Assembly: GCF_003851545.1 (NCBI RefSeq)
Contig: NZ_BHVX01000015.1
Location: forward strand, 1 to 64,000
DNA length: 64,000 nucleotides
Origin: Ralstonia sp. SET104
GTDB taxonomy: Bacteria > Pseudomonadota > Gammaproteobacteria > Burkholderiales > Burkholderiaceae
Direction of reading: 5' to 3'
This document shows, one piece after another, positions 45,894 to 57,201 of the stretch. Each line of letters starts with the position of its first letter. Position 1 is the stretch's first letter. The notes beneath the pieces are model-generated. The model was not told where the DNA came from. It did no database searches and saw only the letters and a list, made by a program, of their open reading frames with translations. Both the position numbers and the translations under genes were made by a program.

Positions 45894-46809
45894 ATACGAC
45901 TTCGCAATCTACGGTGCGTGCAGCACGCGCACCGCGCAAGCAATCGCCCTGGCGGCGCGTGCTGTCGGATTTCCTGGCTTCCAAGGTTGCTGTCTTGGGG
46001 CTCTTGGTTGTGGTGGTGCTGATACTGGCTGCGCTGGCCGCGCCCTGGATCACACCGCAAAATCCGTACGACCTGATGCAGCTCGACGTGCTGGATTCGC
46101 GCCTGCCGCCGGGCTCGCCCAACGGCACGGGCACATTCACCTATTGGCTCGGCACCGACGGCCAAGGGCGTGATCTGTACTCCGGCATCCTTTACGGTCT
46201 GCGCATCAGCCTGGGCGTGGGGATCGGCTCGGCTGCGGTGGCCGCCGTTATCGGCACGCTGCTCGGGTTGATTGCGGCATACGCCGGCGGCCGCGTCGAC
46301 AGCATCGTCATGCGCACGGTCGACCTGCTGCTGTCGTTCCCGTCGGTGCTGGTGGCGATGATGATCCTCGCGTACCTCGGCAAGAGCATCAGCAATGTCG
46401 TGCTGACGCTGGTGCTGCTGGAGTGGGCGTACTACGCGCGCACGGTGCGCGGGCAGGCGCTGGTCGAGCGCCGCCGCGAATATGTGGAAGCCGCGCGCTC
46501 GCTCGCCCTGCCCGGCTGGCGCATCGCGCTCAAGCACATCCTGCCAAACTGTCTGCCGCCGCTCATTGTGGTCGGCACGCTGCAGGTGGCGCGCGCCATC
46601 ACGCTTGAGGCAACGCTTTCGTTCCTGGGGCTGGGCGTGCCGATTACCGAGCCTTCGCTGGGCTTGCTGATTGCCAACGGATACCAATACATGCTGTCTG
46701 GCCAATACTGGATCAGTTTTTATCCGGGCATCGCGCTGTTGTCGGCGCTGGTGGCCATCAACCTCGTGGGCGATCGCCTGCGTGAAGTGCTGAACCCGAG
46801 GACGCAACG

Positions 46810-46813
<4 letters not shown>
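45890..46813 (+). CDS. Dipeptide/oligopeptide-type ABC permease (DppC-like)
   Basis: Second permease, 307 aa, with an N-terminal basic segment, a first helix near 33-54, the periplasmic HxLGTD-type loop (YWLGTDGQGRDLYSGILYGLR) and the EAA motif EYVEAARSLALPGWRIALKHILPN. The ATG at 45890 has AAGGTGG upstream. The frame is open further left, but that stretch lacks homology. Its stop overlaps the first ATPase gene (ATGA). Confidence 0.93.
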
Positions 46814-47822
<1,009 letters not shown>

Positions 47823-47826
<4 letters not shown>

Positions 47827-48824
47827 GTACGCCACTGGTAGAACTCAAGCAGGTGAGCAAACGCTTTGGCGATCGCAAGAGCGGCGCGGGTGACCGCCTG
47901 TTGCAACGCGTAGGCCTGACACACCCGCCCGCAGTGGTGCGCGCGGTGGATGGCGTCGATCTCGCCATCCAGCCCGGTGAAGTCGTCGGCCTGGTAGGAG
48001 AATCGGGCTGCGGCAAATCCACGCTCGGCCGCATTGCAGCGGGCTTGATGCCGCCATCGGCGGGTGAGGTACGCGTGGACGGCAAGAGGGTCGAACAGCT
48101 TTCTGCTGATGAAGCCCGCGCGGCCCGCCTGAAGATCCAGATGATCTTCCAGGACCCATACGCCAGCCTCAACCCGCGCTTGCGCGTGGAAGAGATCGTC
48201 GGCGAGGCGGCGCGTGTGCATGGGTTGACGGACCGCGCCAACTTTGCCGATTACGTGGCCGCGCAGATGCAGCGCGCGGGCCTGGACCCGGCTTTGCGCG
48301 ATCGCTATCCGCATCAGTTCAGCGGCGGCCAGCGGCAGCGCATCGGCATTGCGCGTGCGCTGGCCGTGCAGCCGTCGATGCTTGTCTGCGATGAAGCGGT
48401 AGCGGCGCTGGATGTGTCGATCCAGGCGCAGATCCTGAACCTGTTCATGGACCTGCGCGAGCAGCTCAACCTGACCTACCTGTTCATCAGCCACGACCTC
48501 GGCGTGGTGGAACACCTGTCGGATCGTGTGGTGATCATGTACCTGGGCCGCGTGGTGGAATCCGCGCCGGCCGAGGAAGTTTTCCGCCGCCCGAACCATC
48601 CGTACACGCAGACGCTGCTGGCGGAAATTCCGCGCCTGTCAGCCCGGCACAAGACGTTCACGGCCATCCAGGGCGAGATGCCAAGCCCGCTGCACCCGCC
48701 CACCGGCTGCCACTTCCACCCGCGCTGTCCGCACGCCATGCCCCGCTGCAAGATCGAAACGCCGACGCTGCGCGGCATTGCGGTCAACCACATCAGTGCG
48801 TGTCATTTGAACGACGTTCAATAA
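47823..48824 (+). CDS. Dipeptide-type ABC transporter ATPase (DppF-like)
   Basis: Second ATPase, 333 aa, with Walker [25 protein letters not shown], signature [10 protein letters not shown], Walker [14 protein letters not shown] and a C-terminal [15 protein letters not shown] motif. Walker B reads DEAVAALD rather than the usual DEPTSALD (Pro to Ala); the catalytic Glu remains. The ATG at 47823 overlaps the preceding stop. Confidence 0.95.
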
Positions 48825-48861
48825 GCCAACGATTTAAAAAAAAAGGGAAAAGGGAACCCAC

Positions 48862-50442
48862 GTGAAACGCCTCCTAGCCTCGTCGCTTGCTGTTGCCTTG
48901 TTTGCTGCCGCCGCAGTGGCCACACCTTCGGTTGGCGCACAAACGCTGAACATCGCCTTTGCCGATCCCCTGTCGTCACTCGACCCGCAACTGAACAACC
49001 ACGCAGGTGACCGCTCGGTCGATGTGCATTTCTGGGATCTGCTGGTCGAAAACAAGTGGAACAAGCTGCAGCCCGGCTTGGCGCTGTCGTGGAAGACGCT
49101 GGACCCGAAGACGTGGGAATTCAAGCTGCGCCCCGGCGTGAAATGGCACGACGGCCAGCCGTTCACGGCGGATGATGTCATCTTCTCGTACCAGCGCGCG
49201 CGCAGCGTGCCGGGCAGCGTGGCGACGTTCGCGGGCTACCTGCGCACGGTGGAGTCCGTTTCGGCCCGCGACCCGCTCACGCTCGTCATCAAGACGAACA
49301 TCCCGAACCCGGATCTGCCGCTGAACCTCGCCTCCGTGCACATCGTCAGCAAGCACGTGGGCGAAAAGGCCGCCACGGAGGATTACAACGCCGGCCGCGC
49401 CGTGGTGGGCACGGGCCCATACAAATTCGTCTCGTACGTGCCCGGCGATCGCGTGGTGATGGCGCGCAACGATAACTACTGGGGCAGCAAGCAACTCTGG
49501 GAGAAGGTCAACTACCGCTACATCAACAACGCTGCTGCACGCACAGCCAACCTGCTCTCGGGCGAAGTGGACGTGATTGACAAGGTGTCGGTGTCTGACC
49601 TCGCACGCCTGCGCCAATCACCCAACGTGAAGGTGTTCGCCTACCCTGGCCTGCGCGTGATGCTGCTGCAGCCAAGCTTGCGCAAGGGACCAAACCAATA
49701 CATCACCGACAACGATGGCAAGCCGCTGGCCAACAACCCACTGCTGGATGTGCGCGTGCGCCAGGCGCTGTCGCTGGCGATTGACCGCAAGGCCATCGTC
49801 GATCGCATCCTGCAAGGCGCCGCCACCGTCGCCAACCAGTGGATGCCTTCGGACACCTACGGCTACAACCCTGAGGTGAAGAACATTGCCTACGACCCGG
49901 CGCAGGCCAAGAAGCTGCTGGCCGATGCCGGTTTCCCGCAGGGCTTCAGCCTGGTGATGCACGTGCCGAACGACCGTTACCCGCAAGGCCCGGAAACGGC
50001 CCAGGCGGTGGCGCAGTTCTGGACGCGCATCGGCGTAAAGGCACGTGTGGAGGTGGTGCCCTGGTCGGTCTACTCGGGCCGCGCCAATAAAAACGAGTAT
50101 GCGATGAGCATGCTGGCGTGGGGCAACGGCACGGGCGAGGCGAGCTATGCGCTGGTCAACGTGCTGGCCACCGTCGACACCAAGAAGGGCCTGGGCGCCT
50201 CCAACTGGGGCCATTACAGCAACCCGGCGGTGGACAACGCACTGAACGCCTCCACCGAGGAATTCAACGTCGAGAAGCGCGCGGCCATTCTGCGCCACTC
50301 GGTCAAGCTGGTATCGGACGACGTGGGCGTGATGCCGCTCTTCCACTACCAAAATGTGTGGGCCGCCAAGAAGGGCCTGAAGGTGACACCGATGACCAGC
50401 GACCGCACCGCCGCGCAGATGGTCACCAAAGACGGCAAGTAA
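48862..50442 (+). CDS. Peptide-type ABC substrate-binding protein (DppA/SBP family 5)
   Basis: Periplasmic binding protein of 526 aa. The signal peptide ends near TPSVGAQ; the mature protein has LNIAFADPLSSLDPQLNNH and the family 5 signature region LRPGVKWHDGQPFTADDVIFSYQR. There is no lipobox Cys, so it is a free periplasmic protein. The start is GTG at 48862 with AAGGGA upstream. It resembles the KPN_01854-type group of peptide ABC binding proteins. The ligand is unknown; being co-transcribed with a monooxygenase, a hydrolase and an AhpD-like gene suggests a small amphipathic or acylated compound rather than a plain dipeptide. Confidence 0.92.
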   Translation: MKRLLASSLAVALFAAAAVATPSVGAQTLNIAFADPLSSLDPQLNNHAGDRSVDVHFWDLLVENKWNKLQPGLALSWKTLDPKTWEFKLRPGVKWHDGQPFTADDVIFSYQRARSVPGSVATFAGYLRTVESVSARDPLTLVIKTNIPNPDLPLNLASVHIVSKHVGEKAATEDYNAGRAVVGTGPYKFVSYVPGDRVVMARNDNYWGSKQLWEKVNYRYINNAAARTANLLSGEVDVIDKVSVSDLARLRQSPNVKVFAYPGLRVMLLQPSLRKGPNQYITDNDGKPLANNPLLDVRVRQALSLAIDRKAIVDRILQGAATVANQWMPSDTYGYNPEVKNIAYDPAQAKKLLADAGFPQGFSLVMHVPNDRYPQGPETAQAVAQFWTRIGVKARVEVVPWSVYSGRANKNEYAMSMLAWGNGTGEASYALVNVLATVDTKKGLGASNWGHYSNPAVDNALNASTEEFNVEKRAAILRHSVKLVSDDVGVMPLFHYQNVWAAKKGLKVTPMTSDRTAAQMVTKDGK

Positions 50443-50449
50443 GCCCGCC

Positions 50450-52363
50450 ATGGCTGCATTCACGCTCAGCGTTACGCCAGCAGATGATCTGATCGACGTA
50501 TCCCGCCAGATTGTCGTGACGGGGCTGGCGCCCGGCGCGCAGGTCGGCATCGTCTCGCAGACGCGTCGCGGCGGTCACAGAAATACGGGCGTACTTTGGC
50601 ACGCGCGCGCCGCATTCGTTGCCGATGCGCAGGGCACCGTCGATCTGACCCGTGATGCGCCCGTCTCGGGTGACTACGGCGGCGTCAGCGCGATGGGTCT
50701 GATCTGGAGCCAGCGCCCCGAAGACGGCAAGGCGCGCGATGTCTTTCCGCAACCCGCGACCGAGCCACTGACGACCACGCTCACGGCCACGGCCAATGGC
50801 GAGTCGGTCCACGCGAGTTTCGTGCAGCGCCTGGCCGCACCGGGGGTGACACGCCAAGAGGTGCGCGCGGTGGACAATGAGGAGGGCCTGGTCGGCACCC
50901 TGTATCAGCCCGACCCATATGCACACCCTGGCCCACGCCCTGCCGTGCTGATCCTCAATGGCTCGGGCGGCGGCATCAACGAGCCGCGCGCAGCGCTGTA
51001 TGCCTCGCACGGCTATGCGGCGTTCGCACTGGCGTACTTCAAGGCACCGGGGCTGTCGGATTACATCTCCAACACGCCGCTGGAGTATTTCGAACGCGCC
51101 CTCGCGTGGCTGCGAAAGCGTGTGCAACCGCTGCACGACTTCGTTGCCGTGAGCGGCCAGTCGCGCGGCGGAGAGCTAGCGTTGCTGTTGGGCGCGACGT
51201 TTCCCGAGGCAGTATCTGCGGTGATCGGCTATGTGCCGGGCGCGGTGGTGCACAGCGGACAAAACGCCGCCGCCCCTGCGGTCGGCCGCGAGGGCCCGAC
51301 GTGGTTGTATCGCGGCCAGCCGCTGCCGCATCTGTGGGAAGGCAATCGCACGGCCACGTGGGCGCCATTTGACGAAGGCCCCGCGCCGCATCGGCACGAA
51401 CGCGCCATCCGCACCACGCTGCAGGATGCCGATGCCGTGGCGCGTGCGCGCATCCGCATTGAACGCGCGCGTGGGCCGGTGCTGCTGCTCTCTGCCACCG
51501 ACGACGGATCGTGGCCCTCGGGCGATTACTCGCGCATGGTCACCGCCAAGCTGGCCGAGGTGCGCCACCCCTACCCCGTGCAGCATTTCGACTATGAAGG
51601 CGCGGGCCACGCCATCGTCTTCCCGTACATACCAACCACGCAGCTCGTCTATGCGCACCCGGTGTCGGGCCGCATCAGCACCGGTGGCGGCGAGCCGCGT
51701 GCCAATGCCCGCGCCGATGCCCAGTCGTGGGCCGCGGTGCGACGCTTCCTCGCCAGCGCGGTGGCCGCGCGCGGCGCGTCCGTACCCGACTCCCGGAGCC
51801 TTTCATCGATGGATTTCACGCCCGCACAGGATGTTGTCGATCAGGTCGCTGGCCTGAACAACGGCAGCGCCACGCACGCACTGCGCCACACCCGCGAGAA
51901 GGTCGCAACGGCGACACAAGGTAGCTACGACGCGTTGTTTGACGCGGCGCTGCCCGGTCTCACACTCGGTGAACGCCTGCTCGTGGCGCTGTATACCTGC
52001 CGCCTGACGCCCGCACCCGAACTGGCCGAACACTACCGCGCACGCCTGACAGGCACGCCGGTTGACGCCAGCGCCCTGCAAGCCGTCGACCAGGGTGACG
52101 CGGACGCGCTGGCCGACACACGCCTGCGCGCCATCCTCGCCTTCACGCGCACGCTCGTCGAGCGCCCCATCGAAGGCGACCGCGAAGCGCTGCTGCGCCT
52201 GCCCGCCGCGGGCCTTGCCACTGCCGACGTTGTCACGCTCGCGCAGCTCATTGCCTTCCTGTCTTATCAGACGCGGCTGGCGGTCGGCCTGCGCGCGCTG
52301 AACGCACTCAACGGTGCCAACACCCCCACCACCCCCACCACCCGCACGGAAACCGCAGCATGA
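50450..52363 (+). CDS. BAAT/acyl-CoA thioesterase-type hydrolase fused to a CMD domain
   Basis: A 637-aa two-part protein. Residues 1-125 form a beta domain like the N-terminus of acyl-CoA thioesterase/BAAT proteins (IVVTGLAPGAQVGIV). Residues 130-435 are an alpha/beta hydrolase with nucleophile Ser238 in SGQSRGGELALLLG, a DDGSWPSG loop and AGHAI near the catalytic His. From about 454 (MDFTPAQDVVDQVAGL) the sequence resembles CMD-domain proteins of the Avi_7170 type (GSYDALFDAALPGLTLGERLLVAL). The internal ATG at 51809 has GGAG 10 nt upstream, so the CMD part may also be made alone (184 aa). Seven nt separate it from the binding-protein gene. Confidence 0.85.
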   Translation: MAAFTLSVTPADDLIDVSRQIVVTGLAPGAQVGIVSQTRRGGHRNTGVLWHARAAFVADAQGTVDLTRDAPVSGDYGGVSAMGLIWSQRPEDGKARDVFPQPATEPLTTTLTATANGESVHASFVQRLAAPGVTRQEVRAVDNEEGLVGTLYQPDPYAHPGPRPAVLILNGSGGGINEPRAALYASHGYAAFALAYFKAPGLSDYISNTPLEYFERALAWLRKRVQPLHDFVAVSGQSRGGELALLLGATFPEAVSAVIGYVPGAVVHSGQNAAAPAVGREGPTWLYRGQPLPHLWEGNRTATWAPFDEGPAPHRHERAIRTTLQDADAVARARIRIERARGPVLLLSATDDGSWPSGDYSRMVTAKLAEVRHPYPVQHFDYEGAGHAIVFPYIPTTQLVYAHPVSGRISTGGGEPRANARADAQSWAAVRRFLASAVAARGASVPDSRSLSSMDFTPAQDVVDQVAGLNNGSATHALRHTREKVATATQGSYDALFDAALPGLTLGERLLVALYTCRLTPAPELAEHYRARLTGTPVDASALQAVDQGDADALADTRLRAILAFTRTLVERPIEGDREALLRLPAAGLATADVVTLAQLIAFLSYQTRLAVGLRALNALNGANTPTTPTTRTETAA

Positions 52364-52950
52364 CCGAGATCATCCGCGCCCACGGCTTCACCAACGAATC
52401 GCTGGAATGGAAAGCGTGGCTCGATGTGATCGACCTCGACCGCGCCACGCCCGAGCAGATCGCCGTGCTGGAAGAGAGCCACCCAAAGGCGAAGACGTCG
52501 GACTACTACCGCTTTCTCGTTCATCAGCCGGAGATCCTGCGTCAGCGCTCGGCGGCGTTCAACGCGATCATGTACGCGCCGGGCGGCCTGTCGCGTGCCG
52601 AACGTGAACTCGCCAGCACGGTGGTATCGCGCGTGAACGGCTGCGTGTACTGCGCTTCGGTGCATGCGCAGCGCTTCGAGCAGCTTGCCAAGCGTAACGA
52701 CGTGATCAAGCAGGTCTTTGAAGACCCGCACATCGCGGGCACAAATGCGCGCGAGCGGGCCATCGCGCTGTTCTCGATCGACCTGACCCTGCACCCCGGC
52801 GACGTGCGTGGCGAAGACCTGCAACCACTCAAAGCCGCAGGGCTGACGGATGCGGAGATTCTTGACCTGATCCACGCCGTGGCGATCTTTGCGTGGGCGA
52901 ATCGACTGATGCTGAATCTGGGTGAGCCGGTGTTTCCGGACGCGGCCTGA
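52360..52950 (+). CDS. Alkylhydroperoxidase (AhpD/CMD)-family protein
   Basis: The 196-aa protein has the CMD fold with the redox motif CVYC (Cys95, Cys98) and His102 in NGCVYCASVHAQ, preceded by the conserved Glu83 of LSRAERELAS. It resembles the Avi_7169-type alkylhydroperoxidase group, which I recall next to Avi_7170-type CMD proteins. Its ATG overlaps the fusion-gene stop. AhpD members reduce peroxides or disulfides; here it may handle peroxide or peroxo products from the flavoprotein. Confidence 0.9.
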   Translation: MTEIIRAHGFTNESLEWKAWLDVIDLDRATPEQIAVLEESHPKAKTSDYYRFLVHQPEILRQRSAAFNAIMYAPGGLSRAERELASTVVSRVNGCVYCASVHAQRFEQLAKRNDVIKQVFEDPHIAGTNARERAIALFSIDLTLHPGDVRGEDLQPLKAAGLTDAEILDLIHAVAIFAWANRLMLNLGEPVFPDAA

Positions 52951-52975
52951 GCGTTGTGGCCTCGCCGCAAAAAAG

Positions 52976-53006
52976 AAAAAACCGCAGGCGCAAACCTGCG
53001 GTTTTT
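52976..53006. terminator. Bidirectional terminator between convergent genes
   Basis: AAAAACCGCAGG (52977-52988), a 6-nt loop and CCTGCGGTTTTT (52995-53006) form a perfect 12-bp stem with A and T runs on either side. It ends both the plus-strand operon and the minus-strand hydroxylase genes. Confidence 0.92.
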
Positions 53007-53026
53007 CTGTTTCAACGCAAGCGGCG

Positions 53027-55342
53027 TCACACCATCGGCAACTGCCGCACAGGCTTGCCAGTCAACTGCGCCACGGCATGCGCCACGGCCGGTGCGATCG
53101 GTGGCACGCCAATCTCGCCCACACCGGTGGGCTCGGCCGTGCTCGGCACGATGTGCGTTTCGATGAGGGGCGCCTCGGCCATTTTCAGCGCCGGATAATC
53201 CGGGAAGTTCGATTGCACGACCCGCCCGTCCTTGATGTCGATCCGCCCATACAACGCCGCCGTCAGGCCAAAGATGACTGCGCTTTCCATTTGCTGCGCA
53301 ACGATGCCCGGGTTGACCACCGTGCCGCAATCGACCGCGCACACCACGCGGTGCACGCGCGGCTTACCGTCCTTCAACGACACCTCCACCACTTGCGCCA
53401 CCACAGAGCCGAAGCTCGGGTGCAGCGCAATACCGCGCGCACGCGGTGCGCCATCTGGGGCCGGTGCCAGCGGTTGGCCCCAACCTGCCGCCTGCGCTGC
53501 TGTGTCGAGCACCTTCAGCTCGCGCGGATGCGCCTTCAGCAAGTCACGCCGCATCGCCAGCGGGTCGAGCTTGGCCGCCGCCGCCACGTCGTTGAGGAAG
53601 CCCTCCATGAAGAAGCCGTTGTATGAGTGGCCGACGCTGCGCCAGAACCCCACGGGAACGGGCAAGTCGACCGCCACGTGCGCGATGTGCTCGTGCTCGA
53701 TCTCGTACGGCAGGTCGAACAGCCCTTCCGCGGTGTAGCGATCGATACCCGCCGAGGGCGCACCGAACAGGCGGTCCAGCTCACCCGCCAGAATCGATTG
53801 CCCGGCGCTGCGCGAGGCAATGGCCGTGATCTTGCCGTTCTCCACCCGCGCCTTGAGCCGGGCAATCGCGTGTGGGCGGTAGAAGTCGTGGCGAACGTCC
53901 TCTTCACGCGACCAGATGACCTGTACCGGCTTGCCTTCGGTCTTGGTAGCGATGGTCACGGCTTGGCCGATGAAATCTGACTCCAGCCGCCGCCCGAAAC
54001 CGCCGCCGATGAGCGGGATGTCGATGCGAACCTTGTCGCCGCTCACACCTGCCGCGCGTGCGGCCACCAGTTGCGCCAGCGTGGCGACCTGCGTGGGCGC
54101 CCAGAGGTGCACACCGTCCTGCGTCACCTGCGCAGTGCAGTTGATCGGCTCCATTGTGGTATGCGCGAGATACGGCGCGGTGTATTCGGCTTCAACCAGG
54201 GTGGCGCCGTTGGCCTGATTGGCTTCACTGAACGCCTTCAAACCGTCACCGAGCGAGCGATAGGTGAATCCGCCCTTGTCGCTGTCCAGCGCGCTGACGA
54301 GCTGCTGCCGGATGCCCACAGAATCGAGCGTGGCATGCGGGCCGTTGTCCCACACAGGCTCGACTGTTGCCAGAGCTTGACGCGCCTGCCAGTAGTGGTC
54401 AGCCACCACCGCCACGCCGGGTGCGCCACCAGCAGCGCCTTCAAAGGGCACCACGTAACGCACGCCTGGCATGCCAAGTGCCGCTTTCGACTGGAACGAC
54501 TTGAGCTTGCCGCCAAACACCGGGCACATCACAACGGCCGCATACAGCATGCCGGGCAGACGTGTGTCGATAGAGAAGCGCGCGCTGCCATCCGTCTTGG
54601 ATGCCAAGTCGTTGCGCTGCGCCGGCTTGCCGATCAGTTGGTATTGCGAAGCCGGTTTGAGCGTAACGCTGGACGGCGCAGAAATGCCGCGCGCCGACTT
54701 TGCCATGCTGCCAAACGTTGCCTGTTTGCCGCCAGGGCCGATCAGTTGGCCATCGCGGATGCTCACTTGCGCAGCCGACACATTCCATTCGCGTGCTGCC
54801 GCTTCCACTAGCGCAGCACGCGCCGTGGCGGCAGCTTCGCGCACAGGCTGCCAGCCATCGGCCGTGCTGCTGCTGCCACCCGTGATGATGAGACCGATCT
54901 CGCGCGCGCTCTTGGCCATGATCCAGTGCAGTGCGCGCGCCCAGGTTTTGTCAGCGCTATCGGGATGCAGCGGCAGCGAACTGTCACCCATGGCGACCAC
55001 GTTGCCGTAGATGCGTTCTACCGGCGAGCTTTCGATGCGCACGCGCGTGAGCGGAATATCCAGCTCTTCCGCCGCCAGCATCGACAGCGCGGTGTGAATG
55101 CCCTGCCCCATTTCCACGCGCGGCATGGCAAGCACAACGTCGCCGTCGGGCGTGATCTTGATCCAGCCGTTCAGCGCGATCTCGCCATTGTGTTCAGGAA
55201 AGATTGCCGGATCACCCAGGCGGCTGCGCGGCGGCATCACGCCCCAACCCACCACAAGTGCGCCCCCGATACCAAGCGCGCCCAGCAAAAAACGGCGGCG
55301 CCCCGAACGCACCTTCGGCAGTTTCGTCGCGTTGGCGTTCAT
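53027..55342 (-). CDS. Molybdopterin-binding subunit of a xanthine-oxidase-family hydroxylase (IorB-like)
   Basis: Large subunit, 771 aa, of a two-subunit aldehyde/N-heterocycle hydroxylase. It starts with a twin-arginine signal ([16 protein letters not shown]), so it is exported folded with its cofactor. Motifs include [20 protein letters not shown], the tandem domain with [16 protein letters not shown], and [14 protein letters not shown] near the C-terminus. The ATG at 55342 overlaps the small-subunit stop (ATGA). It matches isoquinoline 1-oxidoreductase beta-type subunits; no cytochrome gene follows in this window. Confidence 0.9.
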   Translation of the reverse strand: MNANATKLPKVRSGRRRFLLGALGIGGALVVGWGVMPPRSRLGDPAIFPEHNGEIALNGWIKITPDGDVVLAMPRVEMGQGIHTALSMLAAEELDIPLTRVRIESSPVERIYGNVVAMGDSSLPLHPDSADKTWARALHWIMAKSAREIGLIITGGSSSTADGWQPVREAAATARAALVEAAAREWNVSAAQVSIRDGQLIGPGGKQATFGSMAKSARGISAPSSVTLKPASQYQLIGKPAQRNDLASKTDGSARFSIDTRLPGMLYAAVVMCPVFGGKLKSFQSKAALGMPGVRYVVPFEGAAGGAPGVAVVADHYWQARQALATVEPVWDNGPHATLDSVGIRQQLVSALDSDKGGFTYRSLGDGLKAFSEANQANGATLVEAEYTAPYLAHTTMEPINCTAQVTQDGVHLWAPTQVATLAQLVAARAAGVSGDKVRIDIPLIGGGFGRRLESDFIGQAVTIATKTEGKPVQVIWSREEDVRHDFYRPHAIARLKARVENGKITAIASRSAGQSILAGELDRLFGAPSAGIDRYTAEGLFDLPYEIEHEHIAHVAVDLPVPVGFWRSVGHSYNGFFMEGFLNDVAAAAKLDPLAMRRDLLKAHPRELKVLDTAAQAAGWGQPLAPAPDGAPRARGIALHPSFGSVVAQVVEVSLKDGKPRVHRVVCAVDCGTVVNPGIVAQQMESAVIFGLTAALYGRIDIKDGRVVQSNFPDYPALKMAEAPLIETHIVPSTAEPTGVGEIGVPPIAPAVAHAVAQLTGKPVRQLPMV

Positions 55343-55806
55343 GCCTGCCCCTCCCGCAGTGCCTTGGCGGCGCGCTTGATGGCGACACGCACGCGCGGAT
55401 ACGTGCCGCAGCGGCAAATGTTGGTCATGGCCGCGTCGATGTCGGCGTCGCTCGGGTCCGGGCTCTTGGTCAGCAGATCAGCGGCAGCCATCAGCATGCC
55501 GGATTGGCAGTAGCCGCACTGGGGCACCTGCTCGTCCACCCAGGCTTGCTGCAACGCGTGGCGCTTGCCTTCGCCACCGGCCAGCCCCTCGATGGTGGTG
55601 ATGTGCTTGCCGGCCACGGCTGCCACAGGCAGCACGCAGGACCGCACAGCCGCGCCGTCTACATGCACCGTGCATGCGCCGCACGCCGCAACGCCGCAGC
55701 CAAACTTGGTGCCGGTCAGGTTCAGGTGATCACGCAGCACCCACAAGAGGGGCGTGGCCGGGTCGCAATCAACGCTGACCGGCTTGTGGTTGACGTCCAA
55801 ATCCAT
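55339..55806 (-). CDS. [2Fe-2S] subunit of a xanthine-oxidase-family hydroxylase (IorA-like)
   Basis: The 155-aa protein carries two iron-sulfur clusters. The ferredoxin-like N-terminus has [15 protein letters not shown] and a fourth Cys in RSCVLPV; the helical C-terminus has CGYCQSG and the CRCG pair in ICRCGTYPR. It has no signal peptide and would be carried across with the twin-arginine large subunit. The ATG at 55806 has CGGAG upstream. It leads the two-gene operon; no FAD subunit is present. Confidence 0.94.
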   Translation of the reverse strand: MDLDVNHKPVSVDCDPATPLLWVLRDHLNLTGTKFGCGVAACGACTVHVDGAAVRSCVLPVAAVAGKHITTIEGLAGGEGKRHALQQAWVDEQVPQCGYCQSGMLMAAADLLTKSPDPSDADIDAAMTNICRCGTYPRVRVAIKRAAKALREGQA

Positions 55807-55946
55807 GGGGTGAAGGTCTCCGGATATCGTTATTTTTGTGACTTTTGTGCGGCAGAGCGTACGTTCAAACGCCTGCGCGCCGCAAGAGAGACGCCCCTCT
55901 GGTTTTATCGTGCTGGAGGCTGGCGTGTAACACGAGCGCTGGGGGC

Positions 55947-55974
55947 TTGGCGGCCCTGCACGGTGTGCTACAAT
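55947..55974 (+). promoter_or_regulatory. Promoter of tRNA-Ser
   Basis: TTGGCG (55947-55952), a 16-bp spacer and TACAAT (55969-55974) lie 11 bp before the mature tRNA 5' end. Confidence 0.7.
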
Positions 55975-55985
55975 CGCGGGCTTCC

Positions 55986-56076
55986 GGAGAGATGGATGAG
56001 TGGTTGAAGTCGCACGCCTGGAAAGCGTGTATAGGTTAATAGCCTATCAGGGGTTCGAATCCCCTTCTCTCCGCCA
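55986..56076 (+). tRNA. tRNA-Ser (GGA)
   Basis: A 91-nt class II tRNA. The acceptor GGAGAGA pairs with TCTCTCC, the anticodon stem CACGC/GCGTG encloses CTGGAAA (anticodon GGA), a long variable arm follows (TATAGGTTAATAGCCTATC) and the T arm is GGGGTTCGAATCCCC. The discriminator is G and CCA is encoded (56074-56076). Confidence 0.97.
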
Positions 56077-56087
56077 GAATTGCACAC

Positions 56088-56115
56088 AAAGCCCTGATTT
56101 TTCAGGGCTTTTTCT
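56088..56115 (+). terminator. Intrinsic terminator after tRNA-Ser
   Basis: AAAGCCCTGA (56088-56097), loop TTTT and TCAGGGCTTT (56102-56111) form a 10-bp stem followed by TTTC. Confidence 0.9.
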
Positions 56116-56375
56116 TTTTGCGCTGATGCAACCCACTTTGCTGCCCATATTGCGGGGGAGTAATAGCTGGTCATTCGCCCGACAAGTTGGGCAGGCGATC
56201 AAGAAACAGCTGACATGGCTGCGGGATGCGTGCTTCAACGCGGTCAATGCCCGCCAGCAACAGGCGACGTTGCACTGTGGCGTTTTCCCTTGCAAGCGCC
56301 AAGCAAGCCCAATGCAAGCGTATCGAAGGCGCCAAGTCCCACTTCGCCTTACGCAGCCTGCATCCCTCTCGAAGC

Positions 56376-56657
56376 TCAATGGAGCGTGGCTGGCGTCTTC
56401 TCCATCAGCAGCGTCTGCGTAACCTGATCGCGAATCGACTGTGCTTTGAGCAGCAGGCGCAACGCGATATCGGCGCCGCGGCTATTGGCGACGTGTTCGA
56501 TAAAGGCGGTCCGTGCGCGTTCGTTCAGTGTGGCAACGTGCGCGGCTTCGGACCACACCCGCCACGCGGCAGGCTGACCGGCAAACTGCTCGCGGCGGCG
56601 CAGCAAGTCTGAGTCGATGGCTGCGGCAATCTCGAGGTCTTGAATAGTGCGATTCAT
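56376..56657 (-). CDS. Small helical protein of unknown function
   Basis: A 93-aa product starting MNRTIQDLEIAAAIDSDLLRR. It is mostly helical and soluble, with ALRLLLKAQSIRDQVTQTLLM near the C-terminus. I do not recognise a family. The ATG at 56657 has GGGGG about 7 nt upstream, and amino-acid composition is plausible for a real gene, unlike other frames here. It sits alone between tRNA-Ser and the CocE-like gene. Confidence 0.5.
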   Translation of the reverse strand: MNRTIQDLEIAAAIDSDLLRRREQFAGQPAAWRVWSEAAHVATLNERARTAFIEHVANSRGADIALRLLLKAQSIRDQVTQTLLMEKTPATLH

Positions 56658-57201
56658 GATGGCCCCCTTTCGGTCTGTGCTGGTTTTGCTGTCTGTACGT
56701 GGCGCCCTGTGCCGGGCCTGCCCAGCCTGACTCTGCAACGTCCATGCCAATGCCAATGCGCCGCCCACCGCGCGTCATGTGCATGCATGCGTTGTCGTTT
56801 TGATCTGTTTGAAACGCCCTGTGGGCGGGGGTTGGCGGGTAGCGCCCCTACGTTGGTGGGGTGCAAAATCCTCATCCGAAAACCGCCGCGCCAGACCGCC
56901 CGTTACGGGGAACGTTACGTAACGTGGGCTGCGTTCCACGCCCCGGCACACTTGCTACATCGCCATACAGCGCGCCGTACAGCGCCACCTGTGGGCGACA
57001 TGTCGACAGGCATGCTTGGTGCTTTATCCGTGCGCCCAAGCCCGCTGGCGCGTGGTCGGCCGTGTCACCCACCCCTCTTCTGCGCTGGCATCGTCGCTTG
57101 TTTCGCTTCCTGACCGGCAGCGATCGGCCGGGTGCCGCCACCCTCGGCGCCGCCGGCCATTCCCCCCATACACAACAAAAGCATTCAAGAGGAGACACCC
57201 C
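56658..57201. other. Divergent intergenic region with a 14-bp palindrome
   Basis: About 540 bp between the small minus-strand gene and the CocE-like gene, with no convincing frame. ACGTTACGTAACGT at 56912-56925 is a perfect palindrome, and a further CGTTAC lies 12 bp upstream at 56901-56906. This could be a regulator site for either flanking gene. No clear -35/-10 pair was seen. Confidence 0.5.
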
